A stretch of 64,000 nucleotides of DNA from JAEINY01 sp942490535 (GCA_942490535.1 CALNXQ010000006.1:1-64000), one strand, 5' to 3'; numbered from the stretch's first letter, positions 21,778-31,292 are shown. Notes: generated by a model from the letters alone, not told the origin. Translations and numbers: made by a program.

Positions 21778-23595
21778 GTTCTAAGAAAACTAACGAATTA
21801 GCAAAAAATGATATGAACCTATATTAATTCTATAGCTGATATAGGCTTGTTTTTCTCTTGCTTGTCGATTTTATTGAAACTAGGATGCTTTTTGCACAAT
21901 TTTATTAATAATTATATTCATAATAGAGTGGATTGAGCATACCATTCCCATCAAATAATACAAGTCATTATCCCCTAAGCTGCAAATTTATTAGTGTATT
22001 CCTCCTTCTTCAATTTGAGTATCTGTCGCCCAATTTTCTTAAGGTTGTATGCACTTACCCCCAGACTTATGTATCTGTTAAAATGAAGTATTCCCCGGTC
22101 AGGACAACGATCAAGTCCTCGGTTTTCCAACTCATTAATATTGGATTCTATGGCACTGTGCTTATTCTTTAACCTTTTAAAGCCCTGGCTGCTCTCTTCG
22201 TCTTTTTCTGTTTTGGTGAGTTTCCCAAGCTTGGGTAAAACGACTTTGGGAACTTCTAGTTGAAGTAGTTCCTTGTTTTCTTTTGCCCAAAATCCTTTGT
22301 CAAAGCTCCATGAAGTCACAGTGTGTTTTGCTAGGACTCTGTCTGACAGTGCTATAACAACATCCCTATCCTGTTGGTCATTTAAAATTTGGTAATCTAC
22401 AATGAGATCATATTGATCTGTGGTTATTAATAGTTTCTTGCCCAATTCAACATTGGGGCGCGACTTGCCTTTCTTTACCCACTCGGTATATGTTTCAAAG
22501 ACGGAAAACAGCTTTTCTTCATGGGGTATTGTCTCTCCCTTAAGAATTCGCCTATCAACCAGTTGAATATGCTTTTCCATCAATGGCACAAAATGTTCGA
22601 TCATTATCACAAGTGATAAGTCTTGCATGTCGTTTACCGGGAAATCAGGGAGGCTTTCATTGAGTTTTTTCAATAACGCTCCGGTTTTTGTCAAGTATCT
22701 TTTAGCAGCATACACCATCCTGTCCTTTTTATTCTTGCCGCCACTGGCTGATGCTTTTCCCAGTTCACGCATCAGACCCTTTATCTCATACCTCCAATTG
22801 GCCAGTTTGCGCCACTGATCAATGGTCTCATATTTTTTTAAAAATACTGATACGGCATCAAGGCATTTCCGGGCACAGTCCCAGAGCAGGTTGTAATCTG
22901 TTGGGAAATGAACATTGCTTTCTACTACAAAACTATCGGACTTTAAGCGCAATGCTGTTTTTTCTTTTTTTAAACACTTCACGGTGGCCAAACTCTAATA
23001 TTACGGCATTGAGTTCGGTGATCATCTCATCACTAAGCGCAGATACATTGTCGTAGATATTTTGATACTCAAATTCAATTCGCTCATAGCCAAACTCACG
23101 CTCAACGCCCATCAAATAGCGCAAAGTATGGTGGTTATTAGCCAGGTTATGAACCATCTCATAGCTGATATTGAGGCATAAGCGCAATTGGGCCAATACA
23201 AAAACAATCCACAAATCTAAACCTCTTCTACCCGTATTTTTTTTCCCTGAACGGATGTGCTTGTCCAATATGTTAAATATTTTCTCATTATACTTCTTAT
23301 TGCAATAGATTTCTTTCAAAGCTGCCAATAATTCATCTATGGGATTTTTGCTCTTGGGGCTGATCCAGGTTTCTTCAATGGGCTTTTGCCCAATCGATAA
23401 TTGTTGTGCGAATCTATTTCTCATTTTTGAACATCTTTTGTCGTTTTAACCAAAATAGGCGAATCTCAAACTATCAACATCCTGAAATTAAGCATTTTTA
23501 CACAGAAACATGATTGAGTGGACGAATAGATTCGAACAAGTTTTCAACAATAGAGACTTGAATAATAGTGAATTACATATTTTCTAAGAGGCACT
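21774..23595 (-). mobile_element. ISNCY-type insertion sequence inside a lipoprotein gene
   Basis: An 1822-bp element. Terminal inverted repeats start AGTGGTTCTAAGAAAAC (left) and AGTGCCTCTTAGAAAAT (right, read inwards), 13 of 17 identical. A 4-bp AACT duplication flanks it. It carries one transposase frame on the minus strand that is broken by a frameshift. Confidence 0.85.
21975..23424 (-). pseudogene. ISNCY family transposase, frameshifted
   Basis: Two overlapping frames (23424 to 22933, 163 codons; then the frame ending at 21975) together make one transposase of about 480 residues. The C-terminal part has LKSDSFVVESNVHFPTDY and TSWSFDKGFWAKENKELL, typical of ISNCY enzymes. The frames meet at a run of seven A residues on the minus strand near 22961-22967; with six A residues the frame would read HREVFKKEKTALRLKSDS without a break. 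The offset is +1, so ordinary -1 programmed slippage does not restore it. A single-base insertion, or a homopolymer sequencing error, is the simplest explanation. Confidence 0.85.
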
Positions 23596-23845
23596 AACTA
23601 ACATGTGTTCCATGGGATGTATGCTGATAAGCGATGTGCAGATTTTGCCGTGCCTTGTCAATGAATTCAATGGGAATGGCACGCAACACCTCTTCCCGAG
23701 CCACCACATAATCAGCAACAAATTGGCTTCCTAACAATTCCTTAGTATCATCACTTTTTTCAGCCGGATCAGAATCACTGCTACTACAGGTAGCCAATGA
23801 TACTATCGAAAGTACCGACCAACAAAGAATCTCTCGTATCTTCAT
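23592..23845 (-). pseudogene. 5' part of the split secreted lipoprotein gene
   Basis: Eighty-three codons from an ATG: the signal MKIREILCWSVLSIVSLA ends in a lipobox-like LATC at Cys19, followed by a Ser/Asp-rich linker and QNLHIAYQHTSHGTHVS, where the insertion sequence brings in an immediate stop codon. An HIAYxHTSHG motif is what I recall near the start of the Bacteroidetes SGNH-like lipoprotein family. It joins in frame to the 3' piece as HGTHVS-YGVFGLP. Confidence 0.85.
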
Positions 23846-24018
23846 AACTCAACCGTTTTTTAAAAAATAAACGCACAAACAAAATACATATTACAATATT
23901 ACAATCACTTAACCAACAAAGTCAACCATTTTAATTAAAATGGTAATCAACACTCAATTACACCACACACTTAACCATATGGTAAGATTCAGTTCTAATC
24001 TCACTCACATCTTCCCCC

Positions 24019-24027
24019 TATTTTTGC
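24019..24027 (+). promoter_or_regulatory. Possible -7 box before the ATP-grasp region
   Basis: TATTTTTGC, an exact TAnnTTTGC match, 13 nt before the ATG of the small frame that follows. The -33 region is not well conserved. Confidence 0.45.
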
Positions 24028-24039
24028 AACAAAAAACAA

Positions 24040-24216
24040 ATGAATCTACTGGAGCATCAAAAGAAAATGATCACTAACCTGATCGACAAGCCAATAAGCG
24101 CTTTAAAAGAATTAGAAAAATCGAAAAACTGGTTGACCAATGATGAGTTCCAGGAACTAACAGAATGGATTAACCAATCCGAACTAACGAATACGACTCT
24201 TTTTACTGTGAGCTGA
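24040..24216 (+). CDS. Small hypothetical protein, possibly a frameshifted longer gene
   Basis: Fifty-eight codons from an ATG just after a -7 box: MNLLEHQKKMITNLIDKP, then a Lys/Glu-rich helix-like part ending SELTNTTLFTVS. I do not recognise it. Another frame continues from the same region with protein-like content (EYDSFYCELTTPECFPINY, then RDQFFCQRRISKPRK) to about 24360. A single-base loss near 24188 would join them as SELTN-EYDSFYCEL, giving about 108 residues. If so, it is a broken gene that slightly overlaps the next one. Confidence 0.35.
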   Translation: MNLLEHQKKMITNLIDKPISALKELEKSKNWLTNDEFQELTEWINQSELTNTTLFTVS

Positions 24217-24321
24217 CCACCCCGGAATGCTTCCCCATAAATTACAGGGATCAATTCTTTTGCCAAAGAAGGATTTCAAAACCACGAAAGCTTCTTATTT
24301 TTGCCGGCAAAAGAAACAACG

Positions 24322-25554
24322 ATGAATCCAGTTGGCAAAAAAACTTTGTTCTGTTATAATCCCACTTGCGAAATGGCCATTGAAAATGGAACATTGAGTT
24401 ACATGCCACCTGAAAACCTTCATCAATTCGAACAGGATATTGCCGCTTTAATGGGGTTTGCAGGCTCATCCGACGATACTCTGGTTTCCCCTTACTCGCC
24501 TGATACACGATTTATAGAATTTTGGAGAAAGGCAAATAAAGGCTTCCCTCAATTCCTGAGCATGGAGCAGACGAAAGCACTTGAAGCAAATAATGTAAAT
24601 CACATTGTACCCTGGGGGTGGAGTTATGTTTTAAAGCACCGATTGAAGCACCTCATCTCCGACCTTTCACCCAATTGCTACCTCCCGGACGCAGCAACCA
24701 CAGCATTCAGACAATTTTTCAGCCGACAAACCAGTGTTGCTATTGCCAAACAACTCTACACAAAGAAAGACCGACTGCCCGTCATTGCTCACCAACCCTA
24801 TACACCACAGACTTGTTGTTCATCAGCTGAAGTCCTGGTTTTTTTCCAGAATCACCCTCAAGGGATCATTTTAAAAACACTGTGGAGCTCATCCGGAAGA
24901 GGGCTTTTCATTATCCACAATAGTAAAGATTTGGATCAGGCGGAGCGCTGGATCCAGGCACGCATCAAACAGCATCAATGCATCATTGCAGAACCCTTTT
25001 TAGATAAAGTTCAAGACGCCTCTTTTCAGTTCATTATTAAACCCGACGGCTCCTATGAATCTTTGGGCATTAACTATTTTGATGCTGATGGCAGTGGCCG
25101 TTTTCAAAAGGAGCACTTCGGCATTCCTCCCAATATTCAACCCCATCTTCCCAAGGATGAAGGTTGGATTGATGACCTATCCGAACTACTGATTGAATCG
25201 ATGCAAGAATTAAATATTCATCTGCATTACCAGGGATCTGTTGGCATTGATGTGTTGTTTTTTCGAAATGAAGCCGGATGCATTCAGCTCATGCCTTTTA
25301 TTGAAGCCAATCTCCGTTACAATATGGGATTAATCAACTTACTCATAAAAAAACACATCCACCCCGAAAGCACCGGCGATTGGCAAATCACCCCATTCAA
25401 AGCCGGAGAATGGGCTGAATTCTGTCGTGAAAATTTGCAACAATACCCGGCCGTTTTTGAAGATGGCTACTTAAAGGAAGGCTTTATGCCCCTCACGCCA
25501 TGCCATGCAGCGAACCGTTTTGCAGCCTGGGGATTTGTGAAAGCCCCAAAATAG
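24322..25554 (+). CDS. ATP-grasp-like protein of unknown function
   Basis: About 410 residues. The ATG at 24322 is preferred over an in-frame TTG seven codons earlier. The N-terminal half (MNPVGKKTLFCYNPTCEMA, HIVPWGWSYVLK) is not a family I can name. The second half fits an ATP-grasp fold: IILKTLWSSSGRGLFII (nucleotide-binding strand and glycine loop), CIIAEPFLDKVQDASFQF, and FIEANLRYNMGLI with the Glu/Asn/Arg set that holds Mg-ATP. ATP-grasp enzymes join a carboxylate to an amine or thiol through an acyl phosphate. The substrate cannot be predicted and no biosynthetic partner is adjacent. It ends 7 nt before the convergent patatin gene. Confidence 0.72.
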   Translation: MNPVGKKTLFCYNPTCEMAIENGTLSYMPPENLHQFEQDIAALMGFAGSSDDTLVSPYSPDTRFIEFWRKANKGFPQFLSMEQTKALEANNVNHIVPWGWSYVLKHRLKHLISDLSPNCYLPDAATTAFRQFFSRQTSVAIAKQLYTKKDRLPVIAHQPYTPQTCCSSAEVLVFFQNHPQGIILKTLWSSSGRGLFIIHNSKDLDQAERWIQARIKQHQCIIAEPFLDKVQDASFQFIIKPDGSYESLGINYFDADGSGRFQKEHFGIPPNIQPHLPKDEGWIDDLSELLIESMQELNIHLHYQGSVGIDVLFFRNEAGCIQLMPFIEANLRYNMGLINLLIKKHIHPESTGDWQITPFKAGEWAEFCRENLQQYPAVFEDGYLKEGFMPLTPCHAANRFAAWGFVKAPK

Positions 25555-25561
25555 ATGGACT

Positions 25562-26365
25562 TTACGTATAAGCCTCTTCCAACTCGGGAAGAATGAATTG
25601 CTGAATAGATTTCATCGCACTTTCATAGCCAATCTCAACAATCTGATCTACTTTATCGTAATCCCAGGATGAAAATTCCTTTAACTCCCGGGGCTCCATG
25701 TAATAATCGCAATAACTGCGACTCAACTTGACATTTTGCTCAATGGCCAAATGGAAAGAACGCTCCACAATGGTTTTTGTCCCTTTGATTTCCTTTTCCA
25801 GTCCATTAAAGTTCACATGCACGCCAATAATTCGATCACATCGACCCACGAGTGGCTCCGAAGGAAGATTATTAAACAAGCCTCCATCAATATAGGTCTG
25901 ACCATTTATTTCCTGAGGCGGAAAGATAAATGGAATGGAAGCCGATGCAATCACATACTCAAATAAATTTGAGCCTTCACTATGAATTTCACCGCGGCCA
26001 GTATTAAGGTTAGAAACCGCCACGTAAAAATCTTTCTTTAAAATGGAGAAATCACTTCCTTCCAGTGCCTCTTCAAAAATTTCCTTGAGTGGATTCATAT
26101 TGAACAAGCCGTTTTTAAGAAAACTAAATCCCAGCACATTGTAGATTTTTTCCTTCTTCAGCATCCGTTGAATGTCATCCGGAACAATTCCGGCAGCATA
26201 GAGCATTCCAACAATCGCCCCCATGCTGGTCCCTGCCACCACTTCCGGTGCCAGACCTTGCTCTTCCAACGCTCTTAACACACCGATGTGGGCGATTCCG
26301 CGTGCAGCTCCACCACTAAGTGCTATACCTAATTTAATTTTCGGCTGATTTACTACTCTATTCAC
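25562..26365 (-). CDS. Patatin-like phospholipase family protein
   Basis: A 267-residue serine hydrolase of the patatin/RssA type. It has the oxyanion loop LSGGAARGIAH, the nucleophile elbow GTSMG (Ser47) and the second catalytic element YIDGGLFNN (Asp160), making a complete Ser-Asp dyad. No signal peptide is seen, so it is cytoplasmic or membrane-peripheral. Patatins hydrolyse phospholipid acyl chains. The start is a GTG; no earlier ATG is in frame. The length is normal for bacterial short patatins. Confidence 0.92.
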   Translation of the reverse strand: MNRVVNQPKIKLGIALSGGAARGIAHIGVLRALEEQGLAPEVVAGTSMGAIVGMLYAAGIVPDDIQRMLKKEKIYNVLGFSFLKNGLFNMNPLKEIFEEALEGSDFSILKKDFYVAVSNLNTGRGEIHSEGSNLFEYVIASASIPFIFPPQEINGQTYIDGGLFNNLPSEPLVGRCDRIIGVHVNFNGLEKEIKGTKTIVERSFHLAIEQNVKLSRSYCDYYMEPRELKEFSSWDYDKVDQIVEIGYESAMKSIQQFILPELEEAYT

Positions 26366-26395
26366 GACTCTGGAATTAGAAAAAACTTAACTCAA

Positions 26396-27106
26396 TTAAA
26401 AAAATACCACAACCCCATTGGCGCACACTTGAATATTCTTACGCGGATGATGGGTGAAAATCCAACCACTGATAAACCCAATACCTCCTCCCAATACCAC
26501 ATCCGAAAACCAATGTTTGTTTTTATACATGCGTGCCACCCCCACAGAAGCTGGTACTGCATAAATCCACCTGGAATAGGTTTCGGCAAAAGGTGTAAAT
26601 ATTGCAAACGCCAGTGAAGTATGTCCGGAAGGTAATGATTTATAATGATCCTGACTACTGAAAGGATGATAGGATTGCGGCCCTTCATCCATATACGGCC
26701 GCGCTCGTCCTGCAGCGATTTTGATCCCCTCAGTAGCCAAAGCAGTAACAGCCACTGCTTTCACCGCATTCCATGAAGTTCCTTTCAACAGTTCATCTTT
26801 GAGTAAATAACTCACCCCTAAAGTCGCACCCAAAGCCGGAATCATGATCTTTTTTTCGCCAAACACATTGGCAACATTGGCAAGGTCATCACCACTACTT
26901 GACTGGTGATTCACCATCCAACGCTGCATGGGCTTATCCAACGCAAATGCCACACCAACACCCGCTGCCGTAATCAACGAATTCCTTACCAGAGCCTGAC
27001 GATAGCCGGTGCTTACCTGACTCGAGTCCAACTGATTATAACTCCGCTGCGCCACCAGTAAATTTGAAATCAAGCAAATAAAAAACAAACCAAGAAATCG
27101 ATACAT
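26396..27106 (-). CDS. PAP2 superfamily phosphatase, exported
   Basis: About 236 residues from the ATG at 27106, which begins a clean signal peptide (MYRFLGLFFICLISNLLVAQ). The PAP2 phosphatase signature is complete: KIAAGRARP (motif 1), SLPSGHTSLAF (motif 2) and ARMYKNKHWFSDV (motif 3, with the catalytic His). Family members dephosphorylate lipid phosphates such as undecaprenyl pyrophosphate or phosphatidic acid, here on the periplasmic side. It lies 30 nt upstream of the patatin gene on the same strand, so the two lipid enzymes may form a small operon. Confidence 0.9.
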   Translation of the reverse strand: MYRFLGLFFICLISNLLVAQRSYNQLDSSQVSTGYRQALVRNSLITAAGVGVAFALDKPMQRWMVNHQSSSGDDLANVANVFGEKKIMIPALGATLGVSYLLKDELLKGTSWNAVKAVAVTALATEGIKIAAGRARPYMDEGPQSYHPFSSQDHYKSLPSGHTSLAFAIFTPFAETYSRWIYAVPASVGVARMYKNKHWFSDVVLGGGIGFISGWIFTHHPRKNIQVCANGVVVFF

Positions 27107-27221
27107 ATAAAATATTTTAAGCAAAAATAGAAGAATCCAACCATAAGTCCTACTCTGACTTGACACCCATTTGTAAAACTTCTCTTAACCCTGAATTAAC
27201 CTGTTAACTACTATCCAGCAC

Positions 27222-27229
27222 TATTTTTG
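27222..27229 (+). promoter_or_regulatory. Possible -7 box of the GH1 gene
   Basis: TATTTTTG matches TAnnTTTG 16 nt before the glycosidase ATG; the -33 element is weak. Confidence 0.45.
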
Positions 27230-27245
27230 AGCTTTTGTATTCATT

Positions 27246-28625
27246 ATGCTGAAACGAAAACAATTTGGTGAGGATTTTAAGTGGGGCGTGACCATTAGTG
27301 CCTTTCAAAATGAAGGTGCCGCGCATGCAGACAACAAAGGGCCATCCATTTGGGATACTTTTACGGCAGATCGGGAAAAAATAAAAAATGGTGACCAAAT
27401 TGGTGAAGCAGCTTCCTTTTACAAAAATTATAAAGAAGACATCGCTTTAACAAAAGAACTCGGATTCGACACCTTCCGGTTTTCCATTAGCTGGCCGCGC
27501 CTATTGCCCAATGGCGTAGGAGAAATCAATCACAAGGGCATTGAATTCTACAACAACGTTATCAACACCTGCCTGGCAGAAGGCTTAACGCCCTTTGTGA
27601 CACTTTACCATTGGGATTTACCGCAGGCTCTGGAAAACAAAGGAGGCTGGACCAACCGAGATATACTGGAGTGGTTTAGTAATTATGTGGAAACCTGCGT
27701 TTGTTATTTTGGAGACCGGGTTACAAATTGGGTGGTCATGAATGAACCCATGACCTTTATCGGATTGGGATATTTCATGGGCTATCATGCGCCGGAACGA
27801 AAAGGGGTGAATACATTTTTAAGAGCGGCTCACCACGCCATACTCTGCATGGCAGAGGGCGGCCGTATCCTTCGGCGCCACCAGCCGGAGGCTCATATCG
27901 GTGTTGCCCTCTCTTGTTCCTATGTCAAACCCATCCATAAAACATCCAAACACATTCGGGCTGCCCGCCGCACAGAAGCCATGCTCAATCGATTTTTCCT
28001 GGAACCTCTCCTGGGCCTGGGTTATCCAACTGATGTCATGCCTGCCTTAAAAATGATCCACGCTCATTTCAAACCGGGTGACAGGCAACGAATGGTTTTT
28101 GATTTTAATTTTATTGGTTTGCAATATTATTTTAGAGTAGTCGCTAAATACAGCCTCTTCCCCCCTGTTTTATTTGCTGAAGAGGTCCATCCCACCAAAC
28201 GGAAAGCGAATCTTAACAGCATGAATCTGGACACCTATCCCAGAGGACTGGGAAAACTCCTCAAATTTTACGGTTCCTATCCCCAAATTAAATCCATCCT
28301 GTTATCTGAAAGTGGCGTATGCTATCCGGATTTTTTTGTGGCCAACCGAGTGCACGACGCCCGCCGCGCCAATTACCACCAACACATGCTGAAACAAGTC
28401 AAAAAAGCACGTCGCCAAGGCATTCCGGTACAGGGCTATTTCGTATGGACACTAGTGGATAATTTTGAATGGCGCGAAGGGTTTGAACCCCGGTTTGGAT
28501 TAGTGTACACCGATTTCAAAACCCAGGAACGAACCATTAAATATTCAGGCAAATGGTTTCAACAGTTCCTTTCTTTACCATCCCAAAACTCAGCGGACAA
28601 TAAGCACATCTATGATTCGGCCTGA
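27246..28625 (+). CDS. Glycoside hydrolase family 1 (beta-glucosidase-like)
   Basis: A 459-residue retaining glycosidase with a (beta/alpha)8 barrel and no signal peptide, so cytoplasmic. Visible GH1 features: FKWGVTISAFQNEG, FRFSISWPRLLPNG, YHWDLPQALE, the acid/base Glu167 in VVMNEPM, and the nucleophile Glu355 in LLSESGVCY. The nucleophile context is SESG where most family members have TENG. The terminal FVWTLVDNFEWREGF is the usual aglycone-site signature. Likely substrates are beta-linked disaccharides or glycosides. Monocistronic, with a terminator behind it that also serves the convergent small gene. Confidence 0.93.
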   Translation: MLKRKQFGEDFKWGVTISAFQNEGAAHADNKGPSIWDTFTADREKIKNGDQIGEAASFYKNYKEDIALTKELGFDTFRFSISWPRLLPNGVGEINHKGIEFYNNVINTCLAEGLTPFVTLYHWDLPQALENKGGWTNRDILEWFSNYVETCVCYFGDRVTNWVVMNEPMTFIGLGYFMGYHAPERKGVNTFLRAAHHAILCMAEGGRILRRHQPEAHIGVALSCSYVKPIHKTSKHIRAARRTEAMLNRFFLEPLLGLGYPTDVMPALKMIHAHFKPGDRQRMVFDFNFIGLQYYFRVVAKYSLFPPVLFAEEVHPTKRKANLNSMNLDTYPRGLGKLLKFYGSYPQIKSILLSESGVCYPDFFVANRVHDARRANYHQHMLKQVKKARRQGIPVQGYFVWTLVDNFEWREGFEPRFGLVYTDFKTQERTIKYSGKWFQQFLSLPSQNSADNKHIYDSA

Positions 28626-28645
28626 CCGACACCTTCTTTAAGAAC

Positions 28646-28674
28646 AAAAAAAGGCCTCCATTCACATGGAGGCC
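28646..28674 (-). terminator. Terminator for the small minus-strand gene (probably bidirectional)
   Basis: A 9-bp perfect stem (GGCCTCCAT and ATGGAGGCC, 4-nt loop) with a seven-T run on the minus strand, between the convergent GH1 and Cse60-like genes. Confidence 0.8.
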
Positions 28675-28698
28675 CTTAGGTCTTTTACGCATCCTCAA

Positions 28699-28893
28699 TT
28701 ACGCACCCTTATAGATAACCAAGGCCGAATAGGTTGCCACACTCTGATTGGTATGTCCGTTGTACTTGATATCAATAATGCGATCCAGATCAATCCCTTC
28801 CTTTTCAAAAAAATCATTGATTTGATCATCTAATGACTGGTCATAATCATCCGTTCCGGTATATTGAAAGTGCTTGGTGTAAACTTTTTTCAT
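28699..28893 (-). CDS. Small Cse60-like protein
   Basis: Sixty-four residues: an acidic helix with a predicted turn (DDQINDFFEKEGIDLDRI) followed by two beta strands (IIDIKYNGH, YSALVIYKG). The layout resembles the Firmicutes sporulation-associated Cse60 family, which also ends in a SALVIY-type strand; no sporulation is implied here. No function can be given. Monocistronic with its own terminator. Confidence 0.62.
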   Translation of the reverse strand: MKKVYTKHFQYTGTDDYDQSLDDQINDFFEKEGIDLDRIIDIKYNGHTNQSVATYSALVIYKGA

Positions 28894-28997
28894 AACATTT
28901 CCCTTTTTAGTGTTTGACTTCGATAAAACGGCTTACGTACAAAGAACGATTTGGATTCAAAATTTGTTTTGGTTTTTTTCTGGCAACCACCCACTCA

Positions 28998-30014
28998 TCA
29001 GGGTTGCAGCTCCATCCAGTTCATAAATTTCTGAAACTCATAACCATTCTCGGTTATCCAAGTTAACACTTCCGGCTTATATTTGCAATTCGAAATAAAA
29101 TAAGCAAACGATGCAATATGGTCCAGATCAGCCATCGCATTGAAATGATCTAAATACACAAGCTCCCAAAATCCAAGGTCATCATTTTTAGTCTCATTCA
29201 GCACATTGAATAGCTGTTTCGTTTTATGCACAAACTTATGTGGCTCCTTTTCCAATTTGGCCGCTTCATCCATGATGTACTGCGAAGCAATGGCTGCCAT
29301 GGCAATTTCACCGGCCACTAAACCTGATGCCTGAGCCTTCGGATTTATCTTTACAGCAACACCACCTTTGTTTTTAATCGCTGCCGAAAGCCAGATTACC
29401 TGTAATTGATCCCAGGCTTCAACACTTCGCTCAGAATCCTGCTCATACAACAAAAAATAATAAAGCGGTAAAGCACTCTTCAAACGCTGTCCCTGTTGCA
29501 TTTTAATATTGGCCAACAGCAGGTGACTGCTGGTATGTTTGCGGTTATTGAGAATGGCCCTTTGAACGGCACTTTCAGCAGCCGGATAATCACCTTCTTC
29601 AAACAAACTAATGGCCAGGTTATAATTAAGCAGATAGTGATCCGGCTTCTTTCTGAGGGCTTTCTGATACAGCTTAATGGCTTTTTTACGCTCTCCCAGA
29701 TTATCCAAAGCAGCCCCGTTCACCATGATGGCATCCAGCCAATAATCACTGTTTTCCCGGATCACTTGTTTGCTATGATACAAAGCATCTTCCCATTTTC
29801 CGGATTTCATGCAGGTGAAGGAAAGTTCATAATGTGCCAACAGGTTGAGCGGTTCAATTTCCAAAGCCGCCTGATATTTCTTGATGGCGTCTTCATAAAA
29901 TCCTTTTTCGTGAAGCGAGATGCCTTTTTTAATTAACAGTTCCACTTCCAGATTTTGCCCCCAGCCAAGGGTACTTATCAATGCAAATATGACAACGATG
30001 ATGCTTTTTCTCAT
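28998..30014 (-). CDS. Exported TPR-repeat protein
   Basis: About 338 residues from the ATG at 30014, which begins a signal peptide (MRKSIIVVIFALISTLGWGQ); a start 13 codons further upstream would bury it. At least four tetratricopeptide repeats cover about residues 20-165 (for example GFYEDAIKKYQAALEIEPLN and GERKKAIKLYQKALRKKPDH). The C-terminal half has no repeats and is of unknown function. TPRs are protein-docking surfaces; the partner is unknown. It follows the DUF4837 gene by about 70 nt on the same strand. Confidence 0.82.
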   Translation of the reverse strand: MRKSIIVVIFALISTLGWGQNLEVELLIKKGISLHEKGFYEDAIKKYQAALEIEPLNLLAHYELSFTCMKSGKWEDALYHSKQVIRENSDYWLDAIMVNGAALDNLGERKKAIKLYQKALRKKPDHYLLNYNLAISLFEEGDYPAAESAVQRAILNNRKHTSSHLLLANIKMQQGQRLKSALPLYYFLLYEQDSERSVEAWDQLQVIWLSAAIKNKGGVAVKINPKAQASGLVAGEIAMAAIASQYIMDEAAKLEKEPHKFVHKTKQLFNVLNETKNDDLGFWELVYLDHFNAMADLDHIASFAYFISNCKYKPEVLTWITENGYEFQKFMNWMELQP

Positions 30015-30085
30015 GGTGTAATGATAGGTGTTTTCGAAAAATGTACCAAGCACAAAGGATTCACCCTATCATTATTTAAACATTA

Positions 30086-31123
30086 TTAACAGCTTTCAGA
30101 AGCCTCTAAATCGATGGTTTTAAAGGTTCTCAACACCGCTTCCACTTCCCTGATAAAGTTCGCCTTATTGGGTTTCTGGGGTGCATGCACGTACCCTTCC
30201 AGCATAACAAACTGATTATTTTGCTCATCGCGATAAAAGTAACTCACAAAAGGCCCCCCCATAAAATCACCTTGCACTTTCCACAAGCCACGCAACTCGA
30301 CCCACGTTTTTCCGCCGAATGATTTTTCTGTCACGGTGACAGGAAACCGCTCTTCGGTGGTCATGAAGGATCCCGGATTGGTACCCGGTACCTGTTGCTG
30401 CAACAACTGATTACGATACTTAATCAGATCAAGGGCGCCAAACCCATCCAGAGAATCCAGACTACAAGTATTGGTAAAAACACCCAGGTGACTATCGATG
30501 CGATCAAAGGAAAACCAACCGAAGGCCTCACCGGCTTTTTTAATACGAAATCCCTTGGGAAACAGAATCTCGAACGAATACTGGTCGCTTACGGCTTTTC
30601 CGGGCTCCACCTCATTGGAGCGACTGTAGGCACTGACCAGTGCAGCCATGTCGCCCTCGTAAAAATAATTACAGATTTGAGCCCCATGGCCATTCATCAT
30701 CTTGATAAAGCCATCCATATCTTTCACTACAATATCAATCAACTGCTGATTATAGGCCCATGCATCTTTCTTGTATTCGACCTGATTCTCCTTTCCATTG
30801 GGATCGAAAAACACACGTAAAATATTCCGGTGCGTCTTCATTTGTTTTTGAAACTGCTCATGGGTAATGCGGATCCGCTTAAATAAAGGCTCCACCTGTG
30901 GCAGTGCCGGAAAATCCGCTTCCAGCAACTCTTTTAATACCGTGCCGGCTTGCGCTTTCCAATAAGGCGAATCAATCACCAGCAACACTTCTCCGGGAGC
31001 TCCCAGGGCCCTGGGTTTGTAGGCGTCGCCGCTATTTACACAACTGGTGGTACCCAGGTTAAAGGCGACCAAAAGACTAAATACAACTGTTATGAACGGG
31101 GGGAGTAAATCGATTTTTTTCAT
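30086..31123 (-). CDS. DUF4837 family lipoprotein
   Basis: A 345-residue exported protein with a Cys-containing lipoprotein leader (LGTTSCVNSGD, Cys near residue 28). The start of the mature domain, LGAPGEVLLVIDSPYWK, is the signature of DUF4837, a Bacteroidetes-only family of unknown function. No enzymatic motif is seen. It is followed by the TPR protein on the same strand. Confidence 0.83.
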   Translation of the reverse strand: MKKIDLLPPFITVVFSLLVAFNLGTTSCVNSGDAYKPRALGAPGEVLLVIDSPYWKAQAGTVLKELLEADFPALPQVEPLFKRIRITHEQFQKQMKTHRNILRVFFDPNGKENQVEYKKDAWAYNQQLIDIVVKDMDGFIKMMNGHGAQICNYFYEGDMAALVSAYSRSNEVEPGKAVSDQYSFEILFPKGFRIKKAGEAFGWFSFDRIDSHLGVFTNTCSLDSLDGFGALDLIKYRNQLLQQQVPGTNPGSFMTTEERFPVTVTEKSFGGKTWVELRGLWKVQGDFMGGPFVSYFYRDEQNNQFVMLEGYVHAPQKPNKANFIREVEAVLRTFKTIDLEASESC

Positions 31124-31292
31124 GACGCTAAAGTTTTAAATTCAGAAAAAAGAAAAAGCAATGGAAGAAACAACTTCGGTTATCGATTGCTATCACTAGG
31201 CACAGTTCAACATCACTTTACCCGGAGTGCATCATTCCATTGCAGCTTTGGTTTGAATTATTGGTGTCGATCGGGTAATTTCTATTTGATTC

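Noticed and set aside
22955..22975. Programmed -1 frameshift at A AAA AAC in the ISNCY transposase
   Set aside because: The second frame is offset by +1; a -1 shift reaches a stop within five codons.
28699..28893. Evidence for sporulation from the Cse60-like protein
   Set aside because: Only a loose fold-level resemblance in a 64-residue protein; nothing else in the window relates to sporulation.
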